From Xanthomonas sp. SI (GTDB taxonomy: Bacteria; Pseudomonadota; Gammaproteobacteria; Xanthomonadales; Xanthomonadaceae), in assembly GCF_014236855.1 (NCBI RefSeq), contig NZ_CP051261.1, positions 1,178,001-1,242,000 on the forward strand: a stretch of DNA of 64,000 nucleotides. The letters are read 5' to 3'. The position numbers and the translations under genes were made by a program. The notes beneath the pieces were generated by a model. It was given only the letters and a program-made list of their open reading frames with translations, searched no databases and was not told the origin of the DNA. Numbering within the stretch: the first letter of the stretch is position 1; each line of letters starts with the position of its first letter. Below are positions 23,879-32,756 of the stretch, in pieces.

Positions 23879-24765
23879 GTACGGCGCGCGACCTGGTCGG
23901 CTATGGCGCGCAGCCGCCGGACCCGCAGTGGCCGGGTGGCGCGCGGGTGGCGCTGCAGTTCGTGATCAATTACGAGGAAGGCGCCGAGAACGGCGTGCTC
24001 AACGGCGATGCCGGCTCGGAGTCGTTCCTGTCGGAGATGGTCGGCGCGCACAGCCAGCCGGGCGCACGCGCGATGGCGATGGAGAGCCTGTACGAATACG
24101 GCAGCCGCGCCGGCTTCTGGCGGCTGCAGCGGCTGTTCGCCGCACGCGGCGTGCCGGTCACGGTGTTCGGCGTGGCGCAGGCGCTGGCGGCCAATCCCGA
24201 GGCGGTGCAGGCGATGCGCGACGCCGATTGGGAGATCGCCAGCCACGGCTTGCGCTGGATCGATTACCAGCAGGTACCGGAGGCAACCGAACGCGCGCAT
24301 ATCGCCGCGGCGATCGCGTTGCACACGCAAGTCGCCGGGACGCGTCCGCTGGGCTGGTACCAGGGCCGCACCAGCCCCAACACCGCGCGCCTGGTGGCCG
24401 AGGAGGGCGGCTTCGTCTACGACGCCGACAGCTACGCCGACGACCTGCCGTACTACGATCGCCGCCACGGCCGCGCGCAGTTGGTGGTGCCGTACACGCT
24501 GGACGCCAACGACATGAAGTTCGTCGCCTACAACGGCTTCGCCGACGGCGAACCGTTCTTCCGCTACCTGCGCGACAGTTTCGAGCAACTGTGCGCCGAA
24601 GGCGGGCGGATGATGTCGGTGGGCCTGCATGGGCGCATCGCCGGACGCCCGGCGCGCGCGCTGGCGCTGGCCCGTTTCGTCGATCATGCGCTGGCCAGCG
24701 GCCAGGCCTGGATCGCGCGGCGCATCGACATCGCCCGTCACTGGCAACAGGTGCACCCGGCATGA
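23875..24765 (+). CDS. puuE: Allantoinase PuuE (polysaccharide-deacetylase fold)
   Basis: A 296-residue cofactor-independent allantoinase that opens the allantoin ring to allantoate. It is unrelated to the zinc amidohydrolase-type allantoinases. It has the NodB/polysaccharide-deacetylase fold: GARVALQFVINYEEGAENGV near 22-41, GSRAGFWRLQRLFAARGVPV, EIASHGLRWIDY (about 119-130), and WYQGRTSPNTARLVAEEGGF. In PuuE proteins the usual metal-binding Asp/His set of deacetylases is altered, consistent with NYEEG here. The start ATGA overlaps the pucG stop. Location next to OHCU decarboxylase and HpxZ genes matches known puuE loci. Confidence 0.92.
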   Translation: MSTARDLVGYGAQPPDPQWPGGARVALQFVINYEEGAENGVLNGDAGSESFLSEMVGAHSQPGARAMAMESLYEYGSRAGFWRLQRLFAARGVPVTVFGVAQALAANPEAVQAMRDADWEIASHGLRWIDYQQVPEATERAHIAAAIALHTQVAGTRPLGWYQGRTSPNTARLVAEEGGFVYDADSYADDLPYYDRRHGRAQLVVPYTLDANDMKFVAYNGFADGEPFFRYLRDSFEQLCAEGGRMMSVGLHGRIAGRPARALALARFVDHALASGQAWIARRIDIARHWQQVHPA

Positions 24766-25142
24766 TCGTCGATGCGCCCGAGGTGCTGGCCGAGGTGCAG
24801 GCAGCGTTCGCCGCCTACGAGCGTGCGCTGATGACCGACGACGTCGCCGCGCTGGACCGGCTGTTCCACGATGCGCCGACCACGGTGCGCTACGGCGTCG
24901 GCGAGACGCTGTACGGCGCCGAGGCGATCCGCGCGTTCCGCCGCGCGCGCGGCGGTTCGCCGCAGCGGCAGTTGCAGCGCGTGCAGATCGTCGCGTACGG
25001 GCGCGACTTCGCCACCGCCGATGCAGAGTTCCTGCGCGAAGGCGCAACCCGCCGCGGTCGCCAGAGCCAGAGCTGGGTGCGCTTCGCCGACGGTTGGAAG
25101 GTGGTGTCGGCGCACGTGTCGCTGCAGGGCGAGCACGCATGA
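24762..25142 (+). CDS. hpxZ: HpxZ/AtzH-like SnoaL-fold protein (DUF3225), oxalurate catabolism
   Basis: A 126-residue cystatin-like (SnoaL/NTF2) fold protein. The pattern EVLAEVQAAFAAYERALMTD, then LDRLFHDAPTTVRYGVGETL and YGAEAIRAFRRAR, is typical of DUF3225 proteins (HpxZ, AtzH). AtzH processes a dicarboxyurea-type intermediate; HpxZ belongs to the Klebsiella hpxWXYZ oxalurate operon. Here hpxZ is separated from the hpxW- and hpxY-like genes by about 5 kb and instead lies in the main purine operon. ATGA overlaps link it to both neighbours. Its exact substrate in this pathway is unproven. Confidence 0.85.
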   Translation: MIVDAPEVLAEVQAAFAAYERALMTDDVAALDRLFHDAPTTVRYGVGETLYGAEAIRAFRRARGGSPQRQLQRVQIVAYGRDFATADAEFLREGATRRGRQSQSWVRFADGWKVVSAHVSLQGEHA

Positions 25143-25630
25143 ACGCCGTCGACTGGAATGCGCTGTCCTCTGCCGAGTTCGTCGCGCGCCTGCACGCGCT
25201 GTTCGAGCACTCGCCGTGGGTGGCCGAACGGGCCGCGGCACGGCGCCCTTTCGCCGATCTGCATGCCGGCCTGCTGCAGGTGCTGCATGCGGCCAGCGCC
25301 GACGAGCAACTGGCACTGATCCGCGCGCATCCGGAACTGGCCGGCAAGGCCGCGATCGACGGCAGCCTGACCGCGGCCTCGGCCGCCGAGCAGGCGCAGG
25401 CCGGGCTGGACCGGCTCACTGCCGAGGAGTTCGCGCGCTTCCATGCGCTCAATGCGGCCTACCGCGCGCGCTTCGATTTCCCGTTCGTGATCTGCGTGCG
25501 GCTGACCGACAAGGCCGGGATTCTCGCGGCGATGCAGGCGCGGCTGGCGAACGCGCGCGAGGCCGAGATCGCCACCGCGCTCGACGAGATCGGCAAGATC
25601 GTGCGCTTGCGCCTGGAGGCCTTGCGGTGA
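25139..25630 (+). CDS. uraD: 2-oxo-4-hydroxy-4-carboxy-5-ureidoimidazoline (OHCU) decarboxylase
   Basis: A 163-residue helical enzyme that decarboxylates OHCU stereospecifically to (S)-allantoin, the third step from urate. The catalytic-site signature HPELAGK begins at His64. The second conserved block, EEFARFHALNAAYRARFDFP (about 95-114) followed by FVICVR, is also intact. ATGA overlaps the hpxZ stop, and the gene's own stop overlaps the GTG of the urate hydroxylase. It works with the downstream HIU hydrolase, which makes its substrate. Confidence 0.95.
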   Translation: MNAVDWNALSSAEFVARLHALFEHSPWVAERAAARRPFADLHAGLLQVLHAASADEQLALIRAHPELAGKAAIDGSLTAASAAEQAQAGLDRLTAEEFARFHALNAAYRARFDFPFVICVRLTDKAGILAAMQARLANAREAEIATALDEIGKIVRLRLEALR

Positions 25631-27069
25631 GCGCCGCGGCCGGCGGCTTGCAGGCGCTGTCGGCGCAGGTCGCGCGCGAGCTGCAGTGGCTCGGGCATGG
25701 CGGCCCCGACTGGACCCGTCCGCAGCGGCACGGCGCCGAACATGTCTACGACGTGGTCGTCGTCGGCGGCGGGCAGAGCGGTCTGGGCGCGGCGTTCGGG
25801 CTGCTGCGCGAGCGCATCTCCAACCTGCTGGTGATCGACGAGAATCCGGCCGGCCAGGAAGGCCCGTGGGTCACCTACGCGCGCATGGTCACCCTGCGCA
25901 CGCCGAAGGAACTGAGCGCGCTGGACTTCGGCATGCCGTCGCTGACCTTCCGCGCCTACTGGGAAGCGCGCCACGGTGCGGCCGCCTGGGACGCGCTGGG
26001 CAAGATCGCGCGCGCCGACTGGATGGACTACCTGCGCTGGTACCGCGAGGTGCTGGGCCTGCCGGTGCGCAACCGGGCGCGGCTGCTGCGCATCGAACCG
26101 CTGCCGGCGCAGCGCCTGCAGCGGCTGCACCTGGCCGGCGGCGACAGCCTGCTCGCGCGCAAGGTGGTGCTGGCGACCGGGATCCAGGGCGGCGGGCAAT
26201 GGCACGTGCCGCCGCTGGTGGCGCAGACGCTGCCGCGCTCGCGTTACGCGCACACCTCCGAGGCGATCGACTACGCGGCCCTGGCCGGGCGACGCATCGG
26301 CATTCTCGGCGGCGGCGCCTCGGCCTTCGACAACGCCCAGCACGCGCTGGCCGCAGGCGTCGGCGAGGTGCACGTGTTCCTGCGCCGCGCGGAACTGCCG
26401 CGGGTCAATCCGATCCGGCACATGGAGCGCAGCGGCATCATCCCGCGCTTCGCCGCGCTGCCCGATGCCGACAAGTACGCGATGATGGCCAGCTTCTTCC
26501 GCCACAACCAGCCGCCGACCAACGACACCTTCGAGCGCGCCGCGGCCTGGCCCAATTTCCGCCTGCATCTGGGCAGCCCGTGGCAGCACGTGGCCGAAGA
26601 CGCCGACGGCGTGGTGGTGACCACGCCGCACGCGCGCCTGCGGTTCGATTTCGTGGTGCTGTCGACCGGCCTGGTCACCGATCCGGCGCTGCGCCCGGAA
26701 CTGGCCGCGGTGGCCGACGGCATCGTGCGCTGGTCGGACCGCTACCGGCCGCCGCAAGGGCAGGGCGTGCCGCTGCTCGACGCGCACCCCTACCTGGGGC
26801 CGGGCTTCGAACTGCTGCCGCGCACGCCCGCGCATGCGCCGGCGCTGCACGGGCTGTTCGCGTTCAACTATTCGGCGCTGCTGAGCCTGGGCCTGTCGGC
26901 GGCGGCATTGTCCGGGCTCAAGCACGCGCTGCCGCGGCTGGTGAAGGCGGTCGCCGACCAGTTGTTCCTGGACGAGCGCGAAGCGATCGTCGGCGCCTAC
27001 CTGGACTACGCCGAACCCGAATTCGTTGGCCAATGGCCGCTGCCGCAACTGGAGGAACGCGTCGGATGA
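25627..27069 (+). CDS. hpyO: FAD-dependent urate hydroxylase, HpyO type
   Basis: A 480-residue flavoprotein with two nucleotide-binding folds: VVVGGGQSGLGAAFGLLRE (about 42-60, FAD) and GRRIGILGGGASAFDNAQHA (about 220-239, NAD(P)H). Between them lies PWVTYARMVTLRTPKELSAL. It resembles FAD/NAD(P) oxidoreductases rather than the shorter HpxO monooxygenase. A non-homologous urate hydroxylase called HpyO has been described from Xanthomonas, and position between OHCU decarboxylase and HIU hydrolase genes makes this the urate-to-5-hydroxyisourate step. No cofactor-free uricase (PucL type) is present. The start is GTG at 25627, overlapping the uraD stop (GTGA). Confidence 0.85.
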   Translation: MSAAAGGLQALSAQVARELQWLGHGGPDWTRPQRHGAEHVYDVVVVGGGQSGLGAAFGLLRERISNLLVIDENPAGQEGPWVTYARMVTLRTPKELSALDFGMPSLTFRAYWEARHGAAAWDALGKIARADWMDYLRWYREVLGLPVRNRARLLRIEPLPAQRLQRLHLAGGDSLLARKVVLATGIQGGGQWHVPPLVAQTLPRSRYAHTSEAIDYAALAGRRIGILGGGASAFDNAQHALAAGVGEVHVFLRRAELPRVNPIRHMERSGIIPRFAALPDADKYAMMASFFRHNQPPTNDTFERAAAWPNFRLHLGSPWQHVAEDADGVVVTTPHARLRFDFVVLSTGLVTDPALRPELAAVADGIVRWSDRYRPPQGQGVPLLDAHPYLGPGFELLPRTPAHAPALHGLFAFNYSALLSLGLSAAALSGLKHALPRLVKAVADQLFLDEREAIVGAYLDYAEPEFVGQWPLPQLEERVG

Positions 27070-27398
27070 GCACGCTATCGACCCATGTGCTGGACCTGAG
27101 CCGCGGCGTGCCCGCCGCCGGCGTCGCGGTGCGCCTGTTCGCCGGCGAGACGCTGCTGCATGCCGGCGTCACCGATGCCGATGGGCGCTGTCCGGGGCTG
27201 CGCGAACTGAGCCTGGCGACGGGGCGCTATCGACTGGAATTCGCAGTGGCCGACTACTTCCGCGGCCAGGGCGTGATCTTGCCCGAGCCGCCGTTCGTGG
27301 ACGTGGTGCCGGTCGCGTTCGGCCTGGCCGATGCCGGGCACTACCACGTGCCGCTGCTGGTCTCGCCGTTCGGCTATTCCACCTACCGGGGCAGCTGA
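27066..27398 (+). CDS. uraH: 5-hydroxyisourate hydrolase (transthyretin-related)
   Basis: A 110-residue transthyretin-fold enzyme that hydrolyses 5-hydroxyisourate to OHCU. The N-terminal STHVLDLSRGVPAAGVAVRL carries the catalytic-site histidine. The C-terminus, YHVPLLVSPFGYSTYRGS, ends in the diagnostic YRGS motif. There is no signal peptide, so it is cytoplasmic. The start ATGA overlaps the hpyO stop; xdhA begins 1 nt after the stop. Confidence 0.97.
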   Translation: MSTLSTHVLDLSRGVPAAGVAVRLFAGETLLHAGVTDADGRCPGLRELSLATGRYRLEFAVADYFRGQGVILPEPPFVDVVPVAFGLADAGHYHVPLLVSPFGYSTYRGS

Positions 27399-27399
27399 G

Positions 27400-28869
27400 A
27401 TGGACGCGGTGCGGTTCCTGCTGGATGGGCAAGTGCTGGAACTGGATGCCGGGGACCCGACCGCCAGCGTGCTCGATCTGCTGCGCTACCGGCTCGGCCG
27501 CACCGGCAGCAAGGAAGGCTGCGCCGAGGGCGATTGCGGCGCGTGCACGGTGCTGGTCGGCGAACTGGCCGGTGCCGAGGGCGACGAGCGGGTGCGCTGG
27601 CGCGCGCTCAACGCCTGCATCCTGTTCGTGCCGATGCTCGACGGCAAGGCGCTGCTGACCGTGGAGAGCCTTGCTACCGGGGGTGCACTGCATCCGCTGC
27701 AGGAAGAACTGGTGCAGCGCCATGGGTCGCAGTGCGGCTTCTGCACGCCGGGGTTCGTGATGTCGCTGTACGCGCGCAGCATCGGCGCGCTGGGCACCGA
27801 GCAGGCGGCGGTGGCCGACGTGATCGCCGGCAACCTGTGCCGCTGCACCGGCTATGGCCCGATCCTGGACGCCGGCGCGGCGGTGCCGGTGGCGCCCCGC
27901 GACGACGCGGCCACGCTCGCCGGCTTGCGCGCGCTGCGCCGCCAGACCGCGTTGCTGCAGACGCACGCCGATGCGGCCGCCGGCCGCGTGCGCCGCAGCA
28001 CGGCCCCGCGCAGCGCCGACGCATTGGCCGCGTTGCTGCTGGAACGTCCCAACGCGCGCCTGGTCGCCGGCGCCACCGATGTCGGCCTGTGGGTGACCAA
28101 GCAGCAGCGCGTGCTCGACGATGTGGTGTTCATCGGCGACATCCCCGAATTGCGCGAATTGCACGACACGCCCGACGGCCTGCACATCGGCGCTTGCGTG
28201 CGCTACAGCGAAGCGCAGGCCGCGCTGGCCGCGTTGCACCCGGCGCTGGGCGAACTTGTGCGGCGCATCGGCGGGACCCAGGTGCGCAACGCCGGCACCA
28301 TCGGCGGCAACATCGCCAACGGCTCGCCGATCGGCGACATGCCGCCGGCGCTGATCGCGCTCGGCGCCACCCTGACCCTGCGCCGTGGCGATGCGCGACG
28401 CAGCTTGCCGCTGGAGGAGTTTTTCCTGGATTACGGCCGCCAGGCACGGCAGCCGGGCGAGTTCGTGGAGAGCGTGTACGTGCCGCGCCCGGCGGCGGCC
28501 ACGCTGTACCGCGTGGACAAGCTCAGCAAGCGCTTCGACAGCGACATCTCCGCGGTCTGCGGCGCGTTCGCGCTGCGTATCGCCGATGGCGTGGTGACGC
28601 AGGCGCGGATCGCCTTCGGCGGCATGGCCGGCATTCCGCAGCGTGCGCGTGGCGCCGAACAGGCCTTGCTCGGCCAGCCATGGAGCGAGGTAACGGTCGA
28701 AGCCGCCGCGGCCACGCTGGCGCAGGACTTCAGCCCGCTCAGCGATGCGCGCGGTTCGGCGGCGTATCGGCTGGCGGTCGCCGCGAACCTGCTGCGGCGG
28801 CTGTGGATCGGACACGCGCATCCACACGAACCGCTGTCGGTGCTGGCGCTGGAGCTGGTCGATGGCTGA
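27400..28869 (+). CDS. xdhA: Xanthine dehydrogenase small subunit (2Fe-2S and FAD domains)
   Basis: The 489-residue iron-sulfur/flavin subunit of xanthine dehydrogenase. It passes electrons from hypoxanthine and xanthine oxidation to NAD+. The first cluster is bound by C41, C46 and C49 (GCAEGDCGACTV) with C73. The second is bound by C112, C115, C147 and C149 (QCGFCTPGF, NLCRCTGY). The FAD domain starts near 205 with RLVAGATDVGLWV and RRIGGTQVRNAGTIGGNIAN (about 287-306), followed by the CO-dehydrogenase flavoprotein C-terminal domain. The stop overlaps xdhB by 8 nt. All cluster ligands are intact. Confidence 0.97.
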   Translation: MDAVRFLLDGQVLELDAGDPTASVLDLLRYRLGRTGSKEGCAEGDCGACTVLVGELAGAEGDERVRWRALNACILFVPMLDGKALLTVESLATGGALHPLQEELVQRHGSQCGFCTPGFVMSLYARSIGALGTEQAAVADVIAGNLCRCTGYGPILDAGAAVPVAPRDDAATLAGLRALRRQTALLQTHADAAAGRVRRSTAPRSADALAALLLERPNARLVAGATDVGLWVTKQQRVLDDVVFIGDIPELRELHDTPDGLHIGACVRYSEAQAALAALHPALGELVRRIGGTQVRNAGTIGGNIANGSPIGDMPPALIALGATLTLRRGDARRSLPLEEFFLDYGRQARQPGEFVESVYVPRPAAATLYRVDKLSKRFDSDISAVCGAFALRIADGVVTQARIAFGGMAGIPQRARGAEQALLGQPWSEVTVEAAAATLAQDFSPLSDARGSAAYRLAVAANLLRRLWIGHAHPHEPLSVLALELVDG

Positions 28870-31192
28870 CGGGCCGGCCGCCAGCGACGCGGCGTTGCCG
28901 CAGGTGCACCGTTCGTTGTGCCACGACAGCGCGCAGGCGCACGTCAGCGGCCAGGCGCGCTATATCGACGATCTGCCGGAGCCGCCGGGCCTGCTGCATC
29001 TGGCGTTCGGCCTGAGCGAACACGCGCATGCGCGCTTGCTGCACGTGGATCTGGCGCCGGTGCGCGCGGCGCCCGGGGTGGTGGCGGTGTTCGCCGCCGC
29101 CGATATTCCGGGCGAGAACAACGTCGCTCCGGTCGCGCACGACGACCCGCTGTTCGCCCGCGACGAAGCGCTCTATCACGGCCAGCCGCTGTTCGTCGTC
29201 GCCGCCGATAGCCATGCCGCGGCACGGCGCGCCGCGCGGCTGGCGCTGGTCGAATACGCGCCGCTGCCGGCGCTGCTCAGCATCGCCCAGGCGCGTGCCG
29301 CCGGCGCGGTGCTGGAGCCGGCGCAGCGCATGGCGCGCGGCGGCGATGTCGATGCCGCCCTGGCCGCGGCGCCGCGGCAGTGCAGCGGCGCGCTGGAGAT
29401 CGGCGGGCAGGAGCATTTCTATCTGGAAGGGCAGGTTGCGCTGGCCTTGCCCGGCGAGCAGGGGCAGCTGCATGTGCTGTCCTCGACCCAGCACCCGAGC
29501 GAGGTGCAGCACCTGATCGCGGAACTGCTCGGGCTGAGCAGCGCCGACGTGACCGTGGAAGTGCGGCGCATGGGCGGCGCGTTCGGCGGCAAGGAGACCC
29601 AGGCGGCGGCGCCGGCCGCGGCCTGCGCGCTGGTCGCCGCACTGACCGGGCGCCCGGCCAAGCTGCGCTACGACCGCGACGACGACATGCGCATCACCGG
29701 CAAGCGTCACGACTTCGTGGTCGACTACCGCGCCGGCTTCGACGACGACGGCCGCATCCTGGCGCTGCGCCTGGAACTGGCTTCGCGCTGCGGCGCCACC
29801 ACCGACCTGTCGCTGGCGATCAACGACCGCGCGATGTTCCATGCCGACAACTGCTACTGGCTGCCGGTGGTGGAAATCGTCTCGCACCGGCTGCGCACGC
29901 ATACCGTGTCCAACACCGCGTTCCGCGGTTTCGGCGGGCCGCAGGGCATGCTGGCGATCGAGCGGGTGCTGGACGCGGTCGCCGCCGCGCTCGGCCGCGA
30001 TGCGCTGGCGGTGCGCCGCATCAACCTGTATGCGGCGCCGGATCGCAACGTCACCCCGTACGGCATGACCGTGGAGGACAACGTTGCGCCGGCGCTGATC
30101 GAGGAACTGGCCGCGCATGCCGACTACGCCGCGCGGCAATCGGCGGTCGCCGCGTTCAACGCGCGCCACCGCGTGTTGAAGAAAGGCCTGGCGCTGACCC
30201 CGGTGAAGTTCGGCATCAGCTTCACCACCAGTCACCTCAACCAGGCCGGCGCGCTGGTGCTGGTCTATGCCGACGGCTCGGTACAGCTCAACCACGGCGG
30301 CACCGAGATGGGCCAGGGGCTGATGATCAAGGTCGCGCAGATCGTCGCCGACGTGTTCGGCATCGGCGTCGAGCGCGTGCGCATCACCGCCACGCGCACC
30401 GACAAGGTGCCCAACACCTCGGCCACTGCGGCGTCCTCGGGCACCGACCTCAACGGCATGGCCGCGTACAACGCCGCCAGCGAGATCCGCGCACGCCTGG
30501 CCGCGCTGGCCGCCGAGCGCGGCGGCGTGGCGCCGGCGCAGGTGCGCTTCGCCGCCGGCAAGGTCATCGCCGGCAGCCTGGAGCTGGAATTCGGCGCGTT
30601 GTGCCGGCAGGCGCACATGGCGCGCATCTCGCTGGCCGCCAGCGGCTACTACGCCACGCCGAAGATCCACTACGACCGCGCCAGCCACCGCGGCCGCCCG
30701 TTCTACTACTTCGCCTACGGCGCGGCGCTGAGCGAAGTGGTGATCGACACGCTGACCGGCGAGCACAAGGTGCTGGCGGTGGACGTGCTGCACGACGTCG
30801 GCCGCTCGCTCAATCCGGCGATCGACCTGGGCCAGATCGAGGGCGGCTTCGTCCAGGGCATGGGCTGGCTGACCACCGAGGAACTGGTCTACGACGCGCA
30901 CGGCCGGTTGCTGACCCATGCGCCCTCCACCTACAAGATTCCCACCGCCAGCGACCGCCCGGCACGGATGGACATCCGCCTGTGGCAGGCCGGCCGCAAC
31001 AACGAGGCGACCATCCACCGTTCCAAGGCGGTCGGTGAACCGCCGTTGATGCTGGCGATCTCGGTGTTCTCGGCGCTGACCCAGGCGGTGGCCGCGGCGG
31101 CTCCGGGCGCGGGACTGCCGGCGCTGGATGCGCCGGCCACGCCGGAGCGGATCCTGGCCGCGATCGCGGCACGGCGCGCCGATGCGCGCTGA
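28862..31192 (+). CDS. xdhB: Xanthine dehydrogenase molybdopterin-binding subunit
   Basis: The 776-residue catalytic subunit, which hydroxylates hypoxanthine to xanthine and then urate at a molybdenum centre. Visible features: an aldehyde oxidase/XDH a/b-hammerhead start (SGQARYIDDLPEPPGLLHLA), RRMGGAFGGKETQ near 236-248 (molybdopterin loop), FRGFGGPQGMLAIERVLD near 355-372, the HGGTEMGQGLMIK loop, and the catalytic Glu in SKAVGEPPLML near the C-terminus. It overlaps xdhA upstream and xdhC downstream. With xdhA it forms the split XDH usual in bacteria. Confidence 0.97.
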   Translation: MADGPAASDAALPQVHRSLCHDSAQAHVSGQARYIDDLPEPPGLLHLAFGLSEHAHARLLHVDLAPVRAAPGVVAVFAAADIPGENNVAPVAHDDPLFARDEALYHGQPLFVVAADSHAAARRAARLALVEYAPLPALLSIAQARAAGAVLEPAQRMARGGDVDAALAAAPRQCSGALEIGGQEHFYLEGQVALALPGEQGQLHVLSSTQHPSEVQHLIAELLGLSSADVTVEVRRMGGAFGGKETQAAAPAAACALVAALTGRPAKLRYDRDDDMRITGKRHDFVVDYRAGFDDDGRILALRLELASRCGATTDLSLAINDRAMFHADNCYWLPVVEIVSHRLRTHTVSNTAFRGFGGPQGMLAIERVLDAVAAALGRDALAVRRINLYAAPDRNVTPYGMTVEDNVAPALIEELAAHADYAARQSAVAAFNARHRVLKKGLALTPVKFGISFTTSHLNQAGALVLVYADGSVQLNHGGTEMGQGLMIKVAQIVADVFGIGVERVRITATRTDKVPNTSATAASSGTDLNGMAAYNAASEIRARLAALAAERGGVAPAQVRFAAGKVIAGSLELEFGALCRQAHMARISLAASGYYATPKIHYDRASHRGRPFYYFAYGAALSEVVIDTLTGEHKVLAVDVLHDVGRSLNPAIDLGQIEGGFVQGMGWLTTEELVYDAHGRLLTHAPSTYKIPTASDRPARMDIRLWQAGRNNEATIHRSKAVGEPPLMLAISVFSALTQAVAAAAPGAGLPALDAPATPERILAAIAARRADAR

Positions 31193-32240
31193 CTGGAGCC
31201 TGCAGGCCGAAGCGGCACTGGCGCGCGGCGCGACCGCGCTGGTCACGGTGCTGGCCACCGCCGGTTCGACCCCGCGCGAGGCCGGCACGCGCATGCTGGT
31301 GAGCGCTGACGGCAGCATCGGCACCATCGGTGGTGGCGTGCTCGAGTGGCGCGCCTGCGCGCTGGCGCGCGAACTCCTCGCGCAGCCGCCGGGCAGTTGG
31401 CAGGTACAGGACTACACGCTGGGCGCGGCCGCGCCGACGCGCGCGGTGCGCTGCAGCGGCAGGTGCGGCGAATGCGCGGCGCAGGCCCAGGCCGACGACC
31501 TGCTCGGCCAGTGCTGCGGCGGCCGCGTGCGCCTGCTGCTGGAGCGGCTGGACCCGGCGCGCAGCGACTGGCTGCGGCAGGCGATGCTGGGCCGCACGCT
31601 GCTGACCCGGTTGCGCCTCGGCACTCTCGAACACCGCATCGGCGATGCGCCGCCGCAAGCGCTATCGCTACGTGCACCGGCGCCCGTGGCCGGCGCCTTG
31701 CTGGCACAGGCGATCGGCCCGCGGTGCACGCCGCTGTATCTGTTCGGTGCCGGTCATGTCGGCATCGCCATCGCGCGGGCGTTGCACAGCCTGCCGTTCG
31801 CGCTGACCTGGTCCGATCCGCGCGCCGACCTGGCCGCTGCCGCCGGCGCGGAGCATCTACAGGAAACGGCATTGCTCGCGCGTGCCGCGGCGGCGCCGGC
31901 CGATGCGATGCTGCTGATCCTGACCCACGACCACGCGCTGGACTATCGGCTCACTTCGGCGGCGCTGAGCGGCCAGGCCGGCTTCGTCGGCCTGATCGGC
32001 TCGGCGTCCAAGCGCGCGCGGTTCCTGTCGCGGCTGCGCCACGACGGCCTGGGCGCGGCCTCGCAGGCGCGGCTGACCTGCCCGATCGGTCTGCCCGGCA
32101 TCGACGGCAAGGCACCGGCGGTGATCGCACTGGCGGTGGCCGCGCAGTTGTTGCTGCGTGCGTCGGCGCTGGACGCGCAGCGTCCGCAGGCGGAGGACGC
32201 CGCATCGCTGCCGCAGCGATCCGCGCTCGCTGCGCGCTGA
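31182..32240 (+). CDS. xdhC: Xanthine dehydrogenase accessory protein XdhC
   Basis: A 352-residue maturation factor. XdhC binds molybdenum cofactor, promotes its sulfuration and inserts it into XdhB. The N-terminal XdhC/CoxI domain has ATAGSTPREAGTRMLV and GSIGTIGGGVLEWRA; the C-terminal Rossmann domain has YLFGAGHVGIAIARALHSLP (about 187-206) and ILTHDHALDYRL. The Cys-rich stretch RCSGRCGECAAQ (about 87-98) is where the family carries its cofactor-binding cysteine. It is the last gene of the purine operon, overlapping xdhB by 11 nt. A REP array follows and may stabilise or end the transcript. Confidence 0.95.
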   Translation: MRADWSLQAEAALARGATALVTVLATAGSTPREAGTRMLVSADGSIGTIGGGVLEWRACALARELLAQPPGSWQVQDYTLGAAAPTRAVRCSGRCGECAAQAQADDLLGQCCGGRVRLLLERLDPARSDWLRQAMLGRTLLTRLRLGTLEHRIGDAPPQALSLRAPAPVAGALLAQAIGPRCTPLYLFGAGHVGIAIARALHSLPFALTWSDPRADLAAAAGAEHLQETALLARAAAAPADAMLLILTHDHALDYRLTSAALSGQAGFVGLIGSASKRARFLSRLRHDGLGAASQARLTCPIGLPGIDGKAPAVIALAVAAQLLLRASALDAQRPQAEDAASLPQRSALAAR

Positions 32241-32756
32241 CATCGCCATCGTGGAAGCGGCGCTGCATGGCCTCGGGCGATCAGTCACAACGAGAGAAGT
32301 GTGAGAGGTTCATACGTCGGACACAGCCTGTCGGGGCTGAAGCCCCTCCTACAGTGCACTCAGTTGGCTCGCCGCAAGTTCCTGTAGGAGCGGCTTCAGC
32401 CGCGACGAGCGAAGCGGTGTGTTTTCCGGTGGCACAACGCGTCGGGACTGAAGTCCCTCCCACAGTGCACCCAGTTGGCTCGCCGCAAGTCCCTGTAGGA
32501 GCAGCTTCAGCAGCGACGAGCGAAGTGTGGGAGGTCCAGACGTCGGACACAGCCTGTCGGGGCTGAAGCCCCTCCTACAGTGTGCCCAGTTGGCTCGCCG
32601 CAAGTTCCTGTAGGAGCGGCTTCAGCCGCGACGAGCGAAGCGGTGCGCTTTCCGGCGGCACAACGCGTCGGGACTGAAGTCCCTCCCACAAGCGCATCCT
32701 GCTCACGCGCCGCAAGTGCGTGTCGAAGCGGCTGGATTCCCGCGTCGCCATGGCGC
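32241..32756. repeat. GTAG-type REP array (three tandem units of about 111-115 bp plus a half unit)
   Basis: Units begin with GTAGGAGCGGCTTCAGCCGC-like sequence at 32384, 32495 and 32610. Each carries a second, inverse-type stem (GTCGGGACTGAAGTCCCTCC or TCGGGGCTGAAGCCCCTCC), joined by a GTGCACCCAGTTGGCTCGCC-like spacer. A preceding half unit lies at 32331-32352. The array fills the gap between convergent xdhC and cysK. Short frames here are translated repeat, not genes. Confidence 0.92.

Noticed and set aside
25627..27069. Generic FAD monooxygenase or thioredoxin reductase-like protein
   Set aside because: Position between the OHCU decarboxylase and HIU hydrolase genes, and lack of any other urate-oxidising enzyme, fit HpyO better.
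32241..32756. Small frames with repeated VAAEAAPTGTCGEPTG-like peptides
   Set aside because: They are translations of tandem REP units, not proteins.
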